DNA from: Nitrosococcus watsonii C-113
GTDB lineage: Bacteria; Pseudomonadota; Gammaproteobacteria; Nitrosococcales; Nitrosococcaceae
Length of the DNA stretch: 64,000 nucleotides
Assembly: GCF_000143085.1 (NCBI RefSeq)
Contig: NC_014315.1
Coordinates: 124,001-188,000, forward strand
Direction: 5' to 3'
The position numbers were made by a program, and so were the translations under genes. Of this stretch, positions 26,501 to 33,625 are shown one piece after another. Within the stretch, counting starts at the first letter, position 1. Each line of letters starts with the position of its first letter. Below the pieces are notes generated by a model. The model saw nothing but the letters and a program-made list of their open reading frames with translations, was not told where the DNA came from and searched no databases.

Positions 26501-26729
26501 GCCTGTCCTCATGACGGCGACCGTGGCTATGTTGGGATTAACCCCCATGCTGTTCTCAGAAGGTCCGGGATCAGAGGTACAGCGGCCCTTGGCTGTGGTG
26601 GTCATTGGAGGGTTGATTAGCTCGACCGCGCTCACCCTAATTGTGGTGCCTGTCCTCTACCGTTGGTTTGACGAGCGCCGCAGGGGAAAAGGAGGGCAGG
26701 TTGAGTTTGAGGGGGAGAAGGATTTATAG
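23592..26729 (+). CDS. czcA: CzcA/CusA-family heavy-metal RND efflux pump
   Basis: 1045 aa inner-membrane proton/metal antiporter of the HME-RND family, with about 12 membrane helices and two large periplasmic loops. N-terminus LEQRVVIAVIALMLLGFG; FPDVTNVQVQVATEA marks the HME group. The helix-4 signature at about 405-420 reads AIGLIVDGSVVVVEN. It keeps the second Asp but has Ala-Ile where zinc/cobalt/cadmium CzcA pumps have Asp-Phe, and Gly-Ser where copper/silver CusA pumps have Ala-Ala. The substrate is therefore unclear. Located 5 nt after czcB. Confidence 0.92.
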   Translation: MVKSLIYGALEQRVVIAVIALMLLGFGLRAPSQLSMDAFPDVTNVQVQVATEALGRSPEEMERFVTVPVEIAMTGLPGLTEMRSLNKSGLSIITLVFTDETDVYFARQLVMERLIGVQDRLPPGVSPVLGPVSTGLGEVYQYTLERPDDGERALTPAELIERRTIQDWVVRPLLRSIPGVAEINSQGGYVKQYHVLVDPNRLHHYQISLKEIEEALIRNNANSGGGVLPHYAEQYLIRGLGLIANIEDIGNIILKEFGGTPIYIRDVASIRIGHEVRQGAIIKNGVSEQVSGIVLMIRGGNAMEVVGRVKQKVAEINEQGLLPGGLKIVPYYDRTDLVGAALNTVTKTLLEGVVLVIVILFVFLGDIRSSLIVVCTLVLTPLLTFIVMNHYGISANLMSLGGLAIAIGLIVDGSVVVVENTFRHLSERNNAGESKARIVLEATVEVGKPVIFGVGIIIVVFLPLFTLEGMEGKIFAPLALTISIALSISLLLSLILSPVLCSYGLKGGSEEDTRLIAWLKRVYLKLLTWALNWRITVVLSSVLLLGLALSLFPYLGKSFIPVMKEGALTPQINRVAGMSLSEAIRMEMYATSLIREVPGVKMVVSKLGRGESPADPVGPNESDPIVTLKPRAEWPEGWTQDDIDAAIRDKLKALPGVQIVLSQPIAERVDEMVSGVKSQLAIKLFGDDLSALKRTADDIARLLRTVEGTRDLRVERVSGQQYLLVDVNRHAIARHGINVADVHSVIETAIRGKVATHIYEGERRFAALVRFPESNRNSPEAISRILLTSASGARVPIEDLADVRLEEGPARISRESAKRRIVVGANLVDRDMGGYVDEVQQKIAEQIKLPEGYFLVWGGQFENMERAMARLTIIVPLTIAIIFFLLFVLFNTVRLAALIILVLPFASIGGIIALFLTGEYLSVPASVGFIALWGIAVLNGVVLVSYIRSLREGGLEQWEAIVQGCAQRFRPVLMTATVAMLGLTPMLFSEGPGSEVQRPLAVVVIGGLISSTALTLIVVPVLYRWFDERRRGKGGQVEFEGEKDL

Positions 26730-26910
26730 GACTTTTTGAGTAACACTAATTGAAAAATGGATCGATAATTCGCAGACCCTAATCCTCTTTGACTTTTATT
26801 CTTACCGGCTATCCGTTACCCTGGCGGAATAGAAAATGAGATTCTTCCAAGGGCAGACATTGCATCCTTGATTATATTTTAATCAGTCCCACACTCTCCA
26901 CGCTGTTGAT

Positions 26911-26955
26911 AAAGCCAATCTTTTTTCGCATATATAGATGCTGATTGGCTTTTGC
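26911..26955 (+). terminator. Stem-loop terminator candidate downstream of the efflux operon
   Basis: AAGCCAATC at 26912-26920 pairs perfectly with GATTGGCTT at 26943-26951, followed by TTT. The loop is 22 nt. It lies about 180 nt after the czcA stop, in a 380-bp non-coding stretch (26730-27109) that holds nothing else I recognise. Confidence 0.5.
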
Positions 26956-27109
26956 TATTATACGGCTGTCGCATATTTTGCCCTATTGCCGCCGCCTTGA
27001 AGAAGATTTGCGAGGGTCAATGGGGGTTAGCTTTGGCTGCCAAGCTTATTTACATTTAAGCAATAGATTTTGTTAGGCTCAGGAATATTCAAATTAGACT
27101 GAGGAAGTA

Positions 27110-27889
27110 ATGAGGAAAAGATACCGGATACAATTCCCAAAGGCTAAATTATCTAGTTTCAAACAAGATGAAGCTTATTTCTATCTTCAAGAAGAGGATG
27201 GCAGAAGAAAAATAAGATTTCATGATTATGGTGAAATTTATCAAAAACAAGATTTGTACGAGCAGGTTTTTTATGAGCGCCTACAATGCTCATCCCCAAG
27301 CAAAGTATCCTCTATACTCGAAGCAGCAGTAAAACAATCCCAAGATAATTTTTCCGAACTTCGGATATTAGATTTAGGTGCGGGCAATGGCATGATGGGG
27401 GATGAATTAAAAAAACACGGAGTTTCACGCCTAGTAGGGATAGATATCGTTCCTGAAGCCTATGAAGCAGCCATACGAGATAGACCAGGGACATATGATG
27501 CCTATTATGTTGAAGATTTCACAAACTTAGATAATGATAAAAAGGAGGAAATAAAAACTTGGAACTGTGATTGTATGGTAACAGTTTCCGCACTTGGTTT
27601 TTCTGATATTCCAACAAAGGTATTTATAGAGGCGTTTAATATTGTTAAGAACGAAGCATGGATAGCCTTTAACATTAAAGAAACCTTTTTTAATATTAGT
27701 GACGAATCAGGGTTTTCGAAAATGATTCGGGAATTAATATTTTCTAAATATATTGATGTCTATTGTATTGAACGCTACCGGCATAGATTATCAATAGATG
27801 GAGAACCATTATATTATTTTGCAATTGCAGGAAGAAAAAATTTAGATATTCCCGCTGACTTTCTAGAGTCAAAAAGTATCTCAGCCTAA
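27110..27889 (+). CDS. Class I SAM-dependent methyltransferase, AT-rich
   Basis: 259 aa, cytoplasmic. Rossmann methyltransferase core: motif I LRILDLGAGNGMMGDELKK at about 82-100, an acidic residue after strand 2 (LVGIDIVPEAYEAA), the YYVEDFTNLD segment, and motif IV CDCMVTVSALGFSDIP. The N-terminal 75 residues are unlike common methyltransferases. The substrate is unknown. Base composition is clearly more AT-rich than the surrounding genes, with many AAA/ATT/GAT codons, which suggests acquisition from elsewhere. Followed 52 nt later by a small membrane protein. Confidence 0.75.
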   Translation: MRKRYRIQFPKAKLSSFKQDEAYFYLQEEDGRRKIRFHDYGEIYQKQDLYEQVFYERLQCSSPSKVSSILEAAVKQSQDNFSELRILDLGAGNGMMGDELKKHGVSRLVGIDIVPEAYEAAIRDRPGTYDAYYVEDFTNLDNDKKEEIKTWNCDCMVTVSALGFSDIPTKVFIEAFNIVKNEAWIAFNIKETFFNISDESGFSKMIRELIFSKYIDVYCIERYRHRLSIDGEPLYYFAIAGRKNLDIPADFLESKSISA

Positions 27890-27941
27890 GCAAGGAGCAG
27901 ATATTTTCTACAATTAAATTTAAATGAAGTAATTACAGTTA

Positions 27942-28439
27942 ATGAAGACTAAATCACTACCGCTTTCGAGTTGGGTTTTTATCGTTACTATCCTGTGGAT
28001 AGGTTTTTTGCTTGCGATTAGCTTTATGGAAGCTCCCCTTAAATTTCGTGCACCTTCATTAACTCTACCTGTTGCCCTTGAAATTGGTTATATCGTGTTT
28101 CATGCTCTCAACCTTGTAGAAATTATCTTTGCGGCATTAATTCTTGCCGCTACCTATTTCGGCCTAGCTTCTCGGAAATCCATCCTCTTTGCTATGGGTG
28201 TTATAGGGATACTTACTATTCAGACTATCCTTCTTTTTACCAAATTGGATACAAGAACGCTTGCTATCATCAATGGCCTAGAAACTTCATCCACGCCGTA
28301 CCATATCGTCTATATGGTCATGGAAGTTATCAAGTTGATAGGATTAGTGGTTTTAACTTTTTATCAACTGAACGATTTTAGACTATCGGTTGTAAAGTTA
28401 ACCAGGCAGAATCTAGAGAGTCCCCATCACGTCCGGTAA
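27942..28439 (+). CDS. Small four-helix membrane protein of unknown function
   Basis: 165 aa with four predicted membrane helices: about 9-29 (WVFIVTILWIGFLLAISF), 44-72 (LPVALEIGYIVFHALNLVEIIFAALILAA), 80-100 (SILFAMGVIGILTIQTILLF) and 120-142 (IVYMVMEVIKLIGLVVLTF). The FMEAPLKFRAPSLTLPVALEIG loop recalls DUF4149-like proteins, but I am not certain of the family. No signal peptide or enzyme motif. Confidence 0.65.
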   Translation: MKTKSLPLSSWVFIVTILWIGFLLAISFMEAPLKFRAPSLTLPVALEIGYIVFHALNLVEIIFAALILAATYFGLASRKSILFAMGVIGILTIQTILLFTKLDTRTLAIINGLETSSTPYHIVYMVMEVIKLIGLVVLTFYQLNDFRLSVVKLTRQNLESPHHVR

Positions 28440-28530
28440 CCAATTATCCTACCTTTTGATAGCTGGGGGAGAAGATTTATTTCACCAGCATGGATGTCGC
28501 CTTGCAAAACTATTTCTCTAGGTGTTGCGT

Positions 28531-29709
28531 ATGCCTCTATGGGATGTGGTGATTATCGGTGGTGGCGCCGCTGGTTTGATGTGTGCCATTGAGGCTGGCA
28601 AACGTCGGCGGAGGGTATTGCTCATTGAACACAGTAACCGCGTGGGTAAGAAGATTCTAATGTCTGGGGGCGGGCGCTGCAATTTTACTAACCTGCACGT
28701 CATGCCAGATAATTTTTTATCCGCTAATCCCCATTTCTTTAAATCCGCGCTAGCCCGCTATAGCCCATGGGATTTTATCGCCATGGTAGAACGCCATGGT
28801 ATTGCTTATCATGAGAAAGAATCCGGGCAGCTATTCTGTGACCAATCTTCAAAGCTAATCGTGAATATGCTGGTAGCGGAGTGCCGGCAAGCCGGGGTAC
28901 GCATTGAAGTGGGATGCAAGATAACCACGGTAGAACATACATCTCCCGGTTTTACTTTGAAAACCAGCCTAGGGGCGGTTCAGGCATCTGCATTGGTCGT
29001 TGCCAGTGGTGGTCTGTCCATTCCTAAAATGGGCGCTAGCGGTTTTGGTTATGAACTTGCTAAACAGTTTGGGCATCGCATCCTCGTTACCCGTCCCGCC
29101 TTGGTGCCCTTGACCTTTACTGAAGAAGACTTGGAGCAATATCGAGACTTAAGTGGTATTGGACTATTAGTCGGGGTCCGCTGCAGTAATCAGTATTTTG
29201 TCGGCGGTATGTTGTTGACTCATCGGGGGATCAGTGGCCCGGCTATTTTACAGATTTCTTCCTATTGGCAGCTTTCTGATGAACTGGAGATAAATCTATT
29301 GCCAGGAGCAGATGTTTTAGCATGGTTAACAGAGCGACAGCGTAGTCGCCCTGGCGCCGAACTCAAGACAGTGCTCGCCGAATGGTTGCCAAAGCGGCTG
29401 GCTCAGCGCCTCTGTGAATTGGCATTTGGCAGTCTTCCCTTGCGCCAATATTCTCCATTGGAATTGAGGGTAGTGGCTGAACAACTCCAGTACTGGCGAT
29501 TTTATCCCAAGGGAACGGAAGGTTATCGCACGGCTGAGGTGACATTGGGTGGTGTCAATACTGATGAGCTTTCGTCGGTTACCATGGCCTCCAAAAAAGT
29601 ATCAGGACTCTACTTTATCGGGGAAGTGGTGGATGTGACTGGCCATCTGGGTGGATTCAATTTTCAATGGGCCTGGGCATCTGGCCATGCAGCCGGGCGG
29701 GCGATTTGA
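28531..29709 (+). CDS. YhiN/HI0933-family NAD(P)/FAD-dependent oxidoreductase
   Basis: 392 aa flavoprotein. Dinucleotide-binding GGGAAGLMCAIEAGKRRRRVLLIE at about 9-33, then KKILMSGGGRCNFTNLHV, the HI0933 signature. The C-terminal FAD contact is GLYFIGEVVDVTGHLGGFNFQWAWASG. The ATG at 28531 (MPLWDVVIIGG) is chosen over a TTG three codons upstream. The physiological reaction of this family is not settled; a role in reduction or thiol/flavin chemistry in the cytoplasm is presumed. Confidence 0.88.
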   Translation: MPLWDVVIIGGGAAGLMCAIEAGKRRRRVLLIEHSNRVGKKILMSGGGRCNFTNLHVMPDNFLSANPHFFKSALARYSPWDFIAMVERHGIAYHEKESGQLFCDQSSKLIVNMLVAECRQAGVRIEVGCKITTVEHTSPGFTLKTSLGAVQASALVVASGGLSIPKMGASGFGYELAKQFGHRILVTRPALVPLTFTEEDLEQYRDLSGIGLLVGVRCSNQYFVGGMLLTHRGISGPAILQISSYWQLSDELEINLLPGADVLAWLTERQRSRPGAELKTVLAEWLPKRLAQRLCELAFGSLPLRQYSPLELRVVAEQLQYWRFYPKGTEGYRTAEVTLGGVNTDELSSVTMASKKVSGLYFIGEVVDVTGHLGGFNFQWAWASGHAAGRAI

Positions 29710-29802
29710 AAGCTAACCGAGAGAAGCTTATTTATAATAAACTAAAAAGCCATATCAATTGAAATTCTCCTCCCAGTGCTTTGAATTATTGAGAGTAGAG
29801 AT

Positions 29803-30420
29803 ATGCAAGAAGGTGAGAAGTTCAACTGTATCAGTCACCTCATAGGGGCAGTAGCGGCACTCGCAGGTTTGGTGGTGCTGGTAGTGTTGGCAGCACGCCA
29901 GGGTGATCCTTGGAGGATTGTCAGTTTCAGTATCTACGGTACGACTTTATTTTTGTCCTATCTTGCTTCCACTCTTTATCATGGCTCCGAGGGCAAGGTT
30001 AAGCGTATTTTCCGTAAACTTGACCATCATACTATTTACCTGCTGATTGCCGGGACTTATACTCCTTTCACTTTGGTCACGTTACGCGGCCCTTGGGGCT
30101 GGTCATTATTTGGCATCATCTGGGGACTAGCTATTTTTGGGATGGTGGTAGATTCTCTGCCGCACCAGGGACATAGGATACTCCCTATCGCTATTTATCT
30201 CCTGATGGGCTGGCTCGTTCTGATCGCATTGATTCCTCTACTGCGGGCTCTGCCCTTTGCGGGCTTTATTTGGCTCCTGGCGGGGGGACTATTTTATACG
30301 GTTGGTGTTATTTTTTATGCTCTAGATGAGAAGCTGTCCTACGCCCATGGTCTCTGGCATCTATTTGTCTTGGCGGGTGGTCTCACTCACTATCTGGCGA
30401 TACTCTTTTATGTAGTATAA
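29803..30420 (+). CDS. Hemolysin III / YqfA family membrane protein (PAQR-like)
   Basis: 205 aa integral membrane protein with seven predicted helices. Conserved residues of the family: FNCISHLIGAVAAL near the N-terminus, STLYHGSEGKVKRIFRKLDHHTIYLLIAGTYTPF at about 62-95, and HGLWHLFVLAGGLTHY near the C-terminus. The His residues form the zinc site in related PAQR proteins. The hemolysin name is historical; the role in bacteria is uncertain. Confidence 0.88.
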   Translation: MQEGEKFNCISHLIGAVAALAGLVVLVVLAARQGDPWRIVSFSIYGTTLFLSYLASTLYHGSEGKVKRIFRKLDHHTIYLLIAGTYTPFTLVTLRGPWGWSLFGIIWGLAIFGMVVDSLPHQGHRILPIAIYLLMGWLVLIALIPLLRALPFAGFIWLLAGGLFYTVGVIFYALDEKLSYAHGLWHLFVLAGGLTHYLAILFYVV

Positions 30421-30504
30421 GGTTTAGCCTTCTTCTCGCCTTGGTTTTCCCGATTTCGTGTAATTTTTTTTCTTTCATCTCTCTTGTACTTAAAGAGTTG
30501 GGAC

Positions 30505-30745
30505 TAGGGCGTGTCGACAATTGAGTCCTATAAGCGATGCCGTGAGCAGGATTATGCCAAAAGAAATTGGTGCTTTTTTGTACTATCTGCAGGGCGATAG
30601 CGATAAATTTTTTTCTCTCTCCAAAACGCCCAGGAGGCTTATGCCATGCAATATCCGTATGGTAATGGTAAATCACTGCTTCAATAAAAAAAAGACAATT
30701 ATCTTTGGCTGCGACACCAATAATTTCAGTACGCCGGGATAACAA
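30505..30745 (-). pseudogene. Remnant of an IS5-family (IS427-like) transposase
   Basis: A minus-strand frame reads DNCLFFIEAVIYHYHTDIAWHKPPGRFGERKKF, which matches the N-terminal domain of IS427-group transposases (DNRxFIEAVLYRYRTGIPWRDLPxRFG type). Beyond a stretch of decay, the bases near 30512-30540 still spell Y-M-D-S-I-V-R-H-A once two single-base indels are allowed. That is the first catalytic Asp region (MIDSTIVRAHQH). The rest of the element, including the other catalytic residues and clear terminal repeats, is gone. Confidence 0.72.
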
Positions 30746-30880
30746 ATTTTGTAGTCTTTTCTATTAAGTTTATGAATGGTGAATTACGATTTTTAACCTT
30801 TAAGAATCTGTCAACTCAATTGATAGCACGCCCCAGATTAAGGGATAATTTTAATGTTCCCTTCGGGGATTAAAAATCTC

Positions 30881-30894
30881 TCGCCTTGAGGCGA
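30881..30894 (+). repeat. Small hairpin upstream of the IS200/IS605 remnant
   Basis: TCGCC TTGA GGCGA is a perfect 5-bp stem with a 4-nt loop, 24 nt before the transposase remnant. IS200/IS605 elements are recognised through such subterminal hairpins, so this may be the left-end structure. The short stem could also be chance. Confidence 0.4.
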
Positions 30895-30917
30895 AGGGAA
30901 GTGTTAGAAAGTTGCGT

Positions 30918-31400
30918 ATGCGAGGTGATAGAGAAGGTGGCGATAGCGAGTACGCTCTCAAGGTGCAGCTGATTTGGGTGTCGAAGTAGCGTCAACGGGT
31001 GCTGCGAGGTCCGGTAGCGCTAGGGGTAGAGGATCGAATTCGCCAAATAGCGATGGAGCATGCTCTACCTATCATCTCGGGTAAGGTGGCGAGAGATGAT
31101 GTGGGTGTATTTATCAGTTACCGACCCATGCAGAGGGTCAGTGATATTGTGAAATGGCTTAAGGGGAGGAGCTCTCGGGTTCTGCTGCAAGAGTTTCCGC
31201 ATCTGCGTAAGCAATGTTGGGGTCGGCCTCTTTGGGCACGCGGTTAGTGTGCCATTAGCTCAGGGACCATTACGGATGAGATGATGGATGAGTATATCAA
31301 TGAACAGGAGGGGGAACCTATTCACAACGATCGCGTTAATTTCAAATTGACCCAGATCCTTAACCCCTCAATTTATAATCAAGAGTTGTTCAGTTTCTAA
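30918..31400 (+). pseudogene. Decayed IS200/IS605 family Y1 transposase (TnpA)
   Basis: Reading from ATG 30918, one frame spells YALKVQLIWVSK, then VGVFISYRP, VSDIVKWLKGRSSRVLLQEFPHLRKQCWG and SSGTITDEMMDEYINEQ, the order seen in Y1 (HUH) transposases. It is interrupted by in-frame TAG codons at 30987 (where the family has Tyr) and at 31245. The HUH metal site, normally HVHVF, reads DVGVF, so both histidines are lost. The element is clearly dead. No tnpB or intact right end was found. Confidence 0.8.
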
Positions 31401-31806
31401 TTGTGACGCCTACCGCTCCGATAACATCCCAGCCTGCTGAATTATTTTCTAGTATCTTCTAGATATACCAAAAGGCTTTTTATGGGACGCTAATGCTTGG
31501 AGACATCTGGCGCATCGCAATCTCACGCACCCCTGTAGAAAGCAGAAAATATGAACGGTTCGAAAATTACTTCGAGAAAAATCGGCATTAGTCGTTTAAA
31601 ACAGCTATAACTATTAATAGTCCCATAATGGGATAAGTCGGAGACTATCTTGGTAGCCTGGAATAGGCTGATTGATAGCGGCTCTAGGGATGCCTACAGA
31701 GAGCGTTATAATGCGCTGAATTTGCTAAGTTTTAATAGGCATGCTTATCCTAAATAAAGCAGGCTAATGAAATTTTACTTCCTACCTTTGTTGAAGGGGA
31801 AAGAAT
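31401..31806. other. Non-coding stretch before the spondin gene
   Basis: About 400 bp. It contains two adjacent palindromes, CTATTAATAG (31611-31620) and TCCCATAATGGGA (31621-31633), and a 32-codon frame from ATG 31494 (ends FENYFEKNRH) with no known relative. The promoter of the gene at 31807 probably lies here; AAGGGGAAAG just before its ATG serves as ribosome site. Confidence 0.45.
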
Positions 31807-33348
31807 ATGAAAAAATTTAACAGGTCATCAAAATCTCTTTTTTCCCCCGCGCTTATAGCGCCGCTTGCGTTGAGCACGGGACTACTTGGCTTTGCTCCGT
31901 CAGCTCAGGCGGTTGAAGTTACCGTCACCATAGAAAATCTCTCGCCATCCAGCGGACTGTTTTTAACGCCAGTCTGGGTTGGGTTTCATGATGGCAACTT
32001 CAATATTTATGATCTGAACACCCCCGCTTCCCCTGCGCTGGAGCGGTTGGCCGAAGACGGTAATAATGCCCCCTTAAGTGCGGAATTTACCGCCAATGCG
32101 CTTGGCGGCCTGGATGCCACGATCACCGACCTAGGTGGGGTCCCAGGCCCTCTCGATCCAGGTGGCAGAGTTAGTCAAACGTTTGATCTGAACTCAGCCA
32201 CGAATCGTTTCTTTAGCTATGCGACCATGGTGATTCCCTCCAACGACGCTTTCATTGCTAACGCTAATCCCCAAGCTTATGAACTATTCGACGCCGGGGG
32301 GAATTTCACCGGCCCGATTAGTTTTACCGTCTTAGGAACGCAAGTGAAGGATGCGGGGACCGAGGCCAATACGGAAACGGATGCGGCCTTCTTCGACCAG
32401 ACGGCGCCTAATACCGGTACCCCGACCACTGATCCAATTTCGATGCATCCTGGCTTCAACGGCTCATTGGGCAATCCCGGTGGCGTACCCGTGAATATTC
32501 TTGGCGGCACTTCAAACGATGGGGTTTTCTTTGATTCCTTAGCGGCTGATTTTACCCGACCGGGATATGCCATAGCCCGTATTACCATTACCGGCCCGGG
32601 AGATAAACTTTTTAATTTTGTCCTTGACGGCAACCAGGAAGTGCCGCCTGCTGACACTCCAGCAAATGGAAGTTGCGTTGGGATTCTGAATAAGGATCAG
32701 ACTGTCTTTACAGCCAATTGTCACCATACCGTCCAGGACGCGACAGCAGCTCACATTCACGAAGCGCCTGCTGGCGTGAACGGAGATGTTATCTTCCCCT
32801 TTGCTTCTGCGGAAAGCCCCATTCAAGAAACCTTCAATTTTACAGCCGAGAATGTGGCTACCCTCATGGCCGGAAATTTCTACATCAATGTCCATTCTGG
32901 AGATTTCCCCGGCGGGGAAATTCGCGGCCAAGTAGCAGCGCCTTTAAAGGGCAGTTTTAGTGGTTCCTGGTTCAATCCGGATCGAAGTGGGGAAGGTTTT
33001 CTCCTGGAAGCCACCAATAGCGATGATCCCACCCTGGTAGCCACCTGGTTTACCTATCCGCCTAGCAGCGATAGCGGAGCACAGGCGTGGTTGGTAGGCA
33101 GCGGGCCAATTAGGCTGAATGAGAGCACCATCACCAATACCGTCATCACGGAAGGAGCAGTGTTTGGAGATGGTTTTGACCCATCAGCCGTCAACCGGAC
33201 TCCCTGGGGAACGCTAAAATTCACCTTCACCTCATGCACCACCGGGATCGTGGAATATAATTCGGTCATAGAAGGCTTCGGATCGGGCACATTTCACATC
33301 CAGCGCCTTACCCCGCCCCTCATTGGGCAAGAAGGGGATTGTCCCTAA
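31807..33348 (+). CDS. Secreted spondin_N and CHRD domain protein
   Basis: 513 aa exported protein. Sec signal peptide, with cleavage expected after SAQA at residue 36. Residues about 37-255 form a spondin_N-like domain (VTVTIENLSPSSGLFLTPVWVGFHDG, TGPISFTVLGTQVKDAGTEANTE, NDGVFF). About 258-380 form a CHRD domain (FNFVLDGNQEVPPADTPANGSC, AAHIHEAPAGVNGDVIFPF, YINVHSGDFPGGEIRGQV). The last 130 residues contain GSWFNPDRSGEGFLLEA, found in other gammaproteobacterial secreted proteins. Both named domains occur in extracellular matrix or surface proteins; a role in adhesion or the envelope is inferred. No covalent anchor is seen. Confidence 0.85.
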   Translation: MKKFNRSSKSLFSPALIAPLALSTGLLGFAPSAQAVEVTVTIENLSPSSGLFLTPVWVGFHDGNFNIYDLNTPASPALERLAEDGNNAPLSAEFTANALGGLDATITDLGGVPGPLDPGGRVSQTFDLNSATNRFFSYATMVIPSNDAFIANANPQAYELFDAGGNFTGPISFTVLGTQVKDAGTEANTETDAAFFDQTAPNTGTPTTDPISMHPGFNGSLGNPGGVPVNILGGTSNDGVFFDSLAADFTRPGYAIARITITGPGDKLFNFVLDGNQEVPPADTPANGSCVGILNKDQTVFTANCHHTVQDATAAHIHEAPAGVNGDVIFPFASAESPIQETFNFTAENVATLMAGNFYINVHSGDFPGGEIRGQVAAPLKGSFSGSWFNPDRSGEGFLLEATNSDDPTLVATWFTYPPSSDSGAQAWLVGSGPIRLNESTITNTVITEGAVFGDGFDPSAVNRTPWGTLKFTFTSCTTGIVEYNSVIEGFGSGTFHIQRLTPPLIGQEGDCP

Positions 33349-33413
33349 AGGAGCGAGATAGGGATAGTAATGATTCGAGCATAGAATAAAAGGAGCGAAC
33401 CAATAAGGCGTGC

Positions 33414-33459
33414 CAGGAGGAGTCGCTTGTAGTAGCTTAATTGAAACAGACTCCTCCTG
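33414..33459. repeat. Perfect 11-bp inverted repeat between spondin gene and nhaP
   Basis: CAGGAGGAGTC at 33414-33424 pairs exactly with GACTCCTCCTG at 33449-33459, with a 24-nt loop. It lies 65 nt past the spondin gene stop. It has no T run, so it may be a processing or weak termination hairpin. Confidence 0.55.
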
Positions 33460-33625
33460 CCTAGGGAAAAGGATTGCTTTAACCTCTTTAGGGTGATACG
33501 TTTCTTCATAGCGAGTTCCTGCGCCCGTCAGTATTGCCTGGTGTCGCAATCAATGCGGCTAATGATAGGCGGGCTCGCTATGAACACCTCCTTAAGATCC
33601 GTTTTAACTTTCCGAATATAAGGTA

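Noticed and set aside
28518-28703. 61-codon minus-strand frame at the start of the flavoprotein gene
   Set aside because: Antisense to the dinucleotide-binding region; no ribosome site and no relatives.
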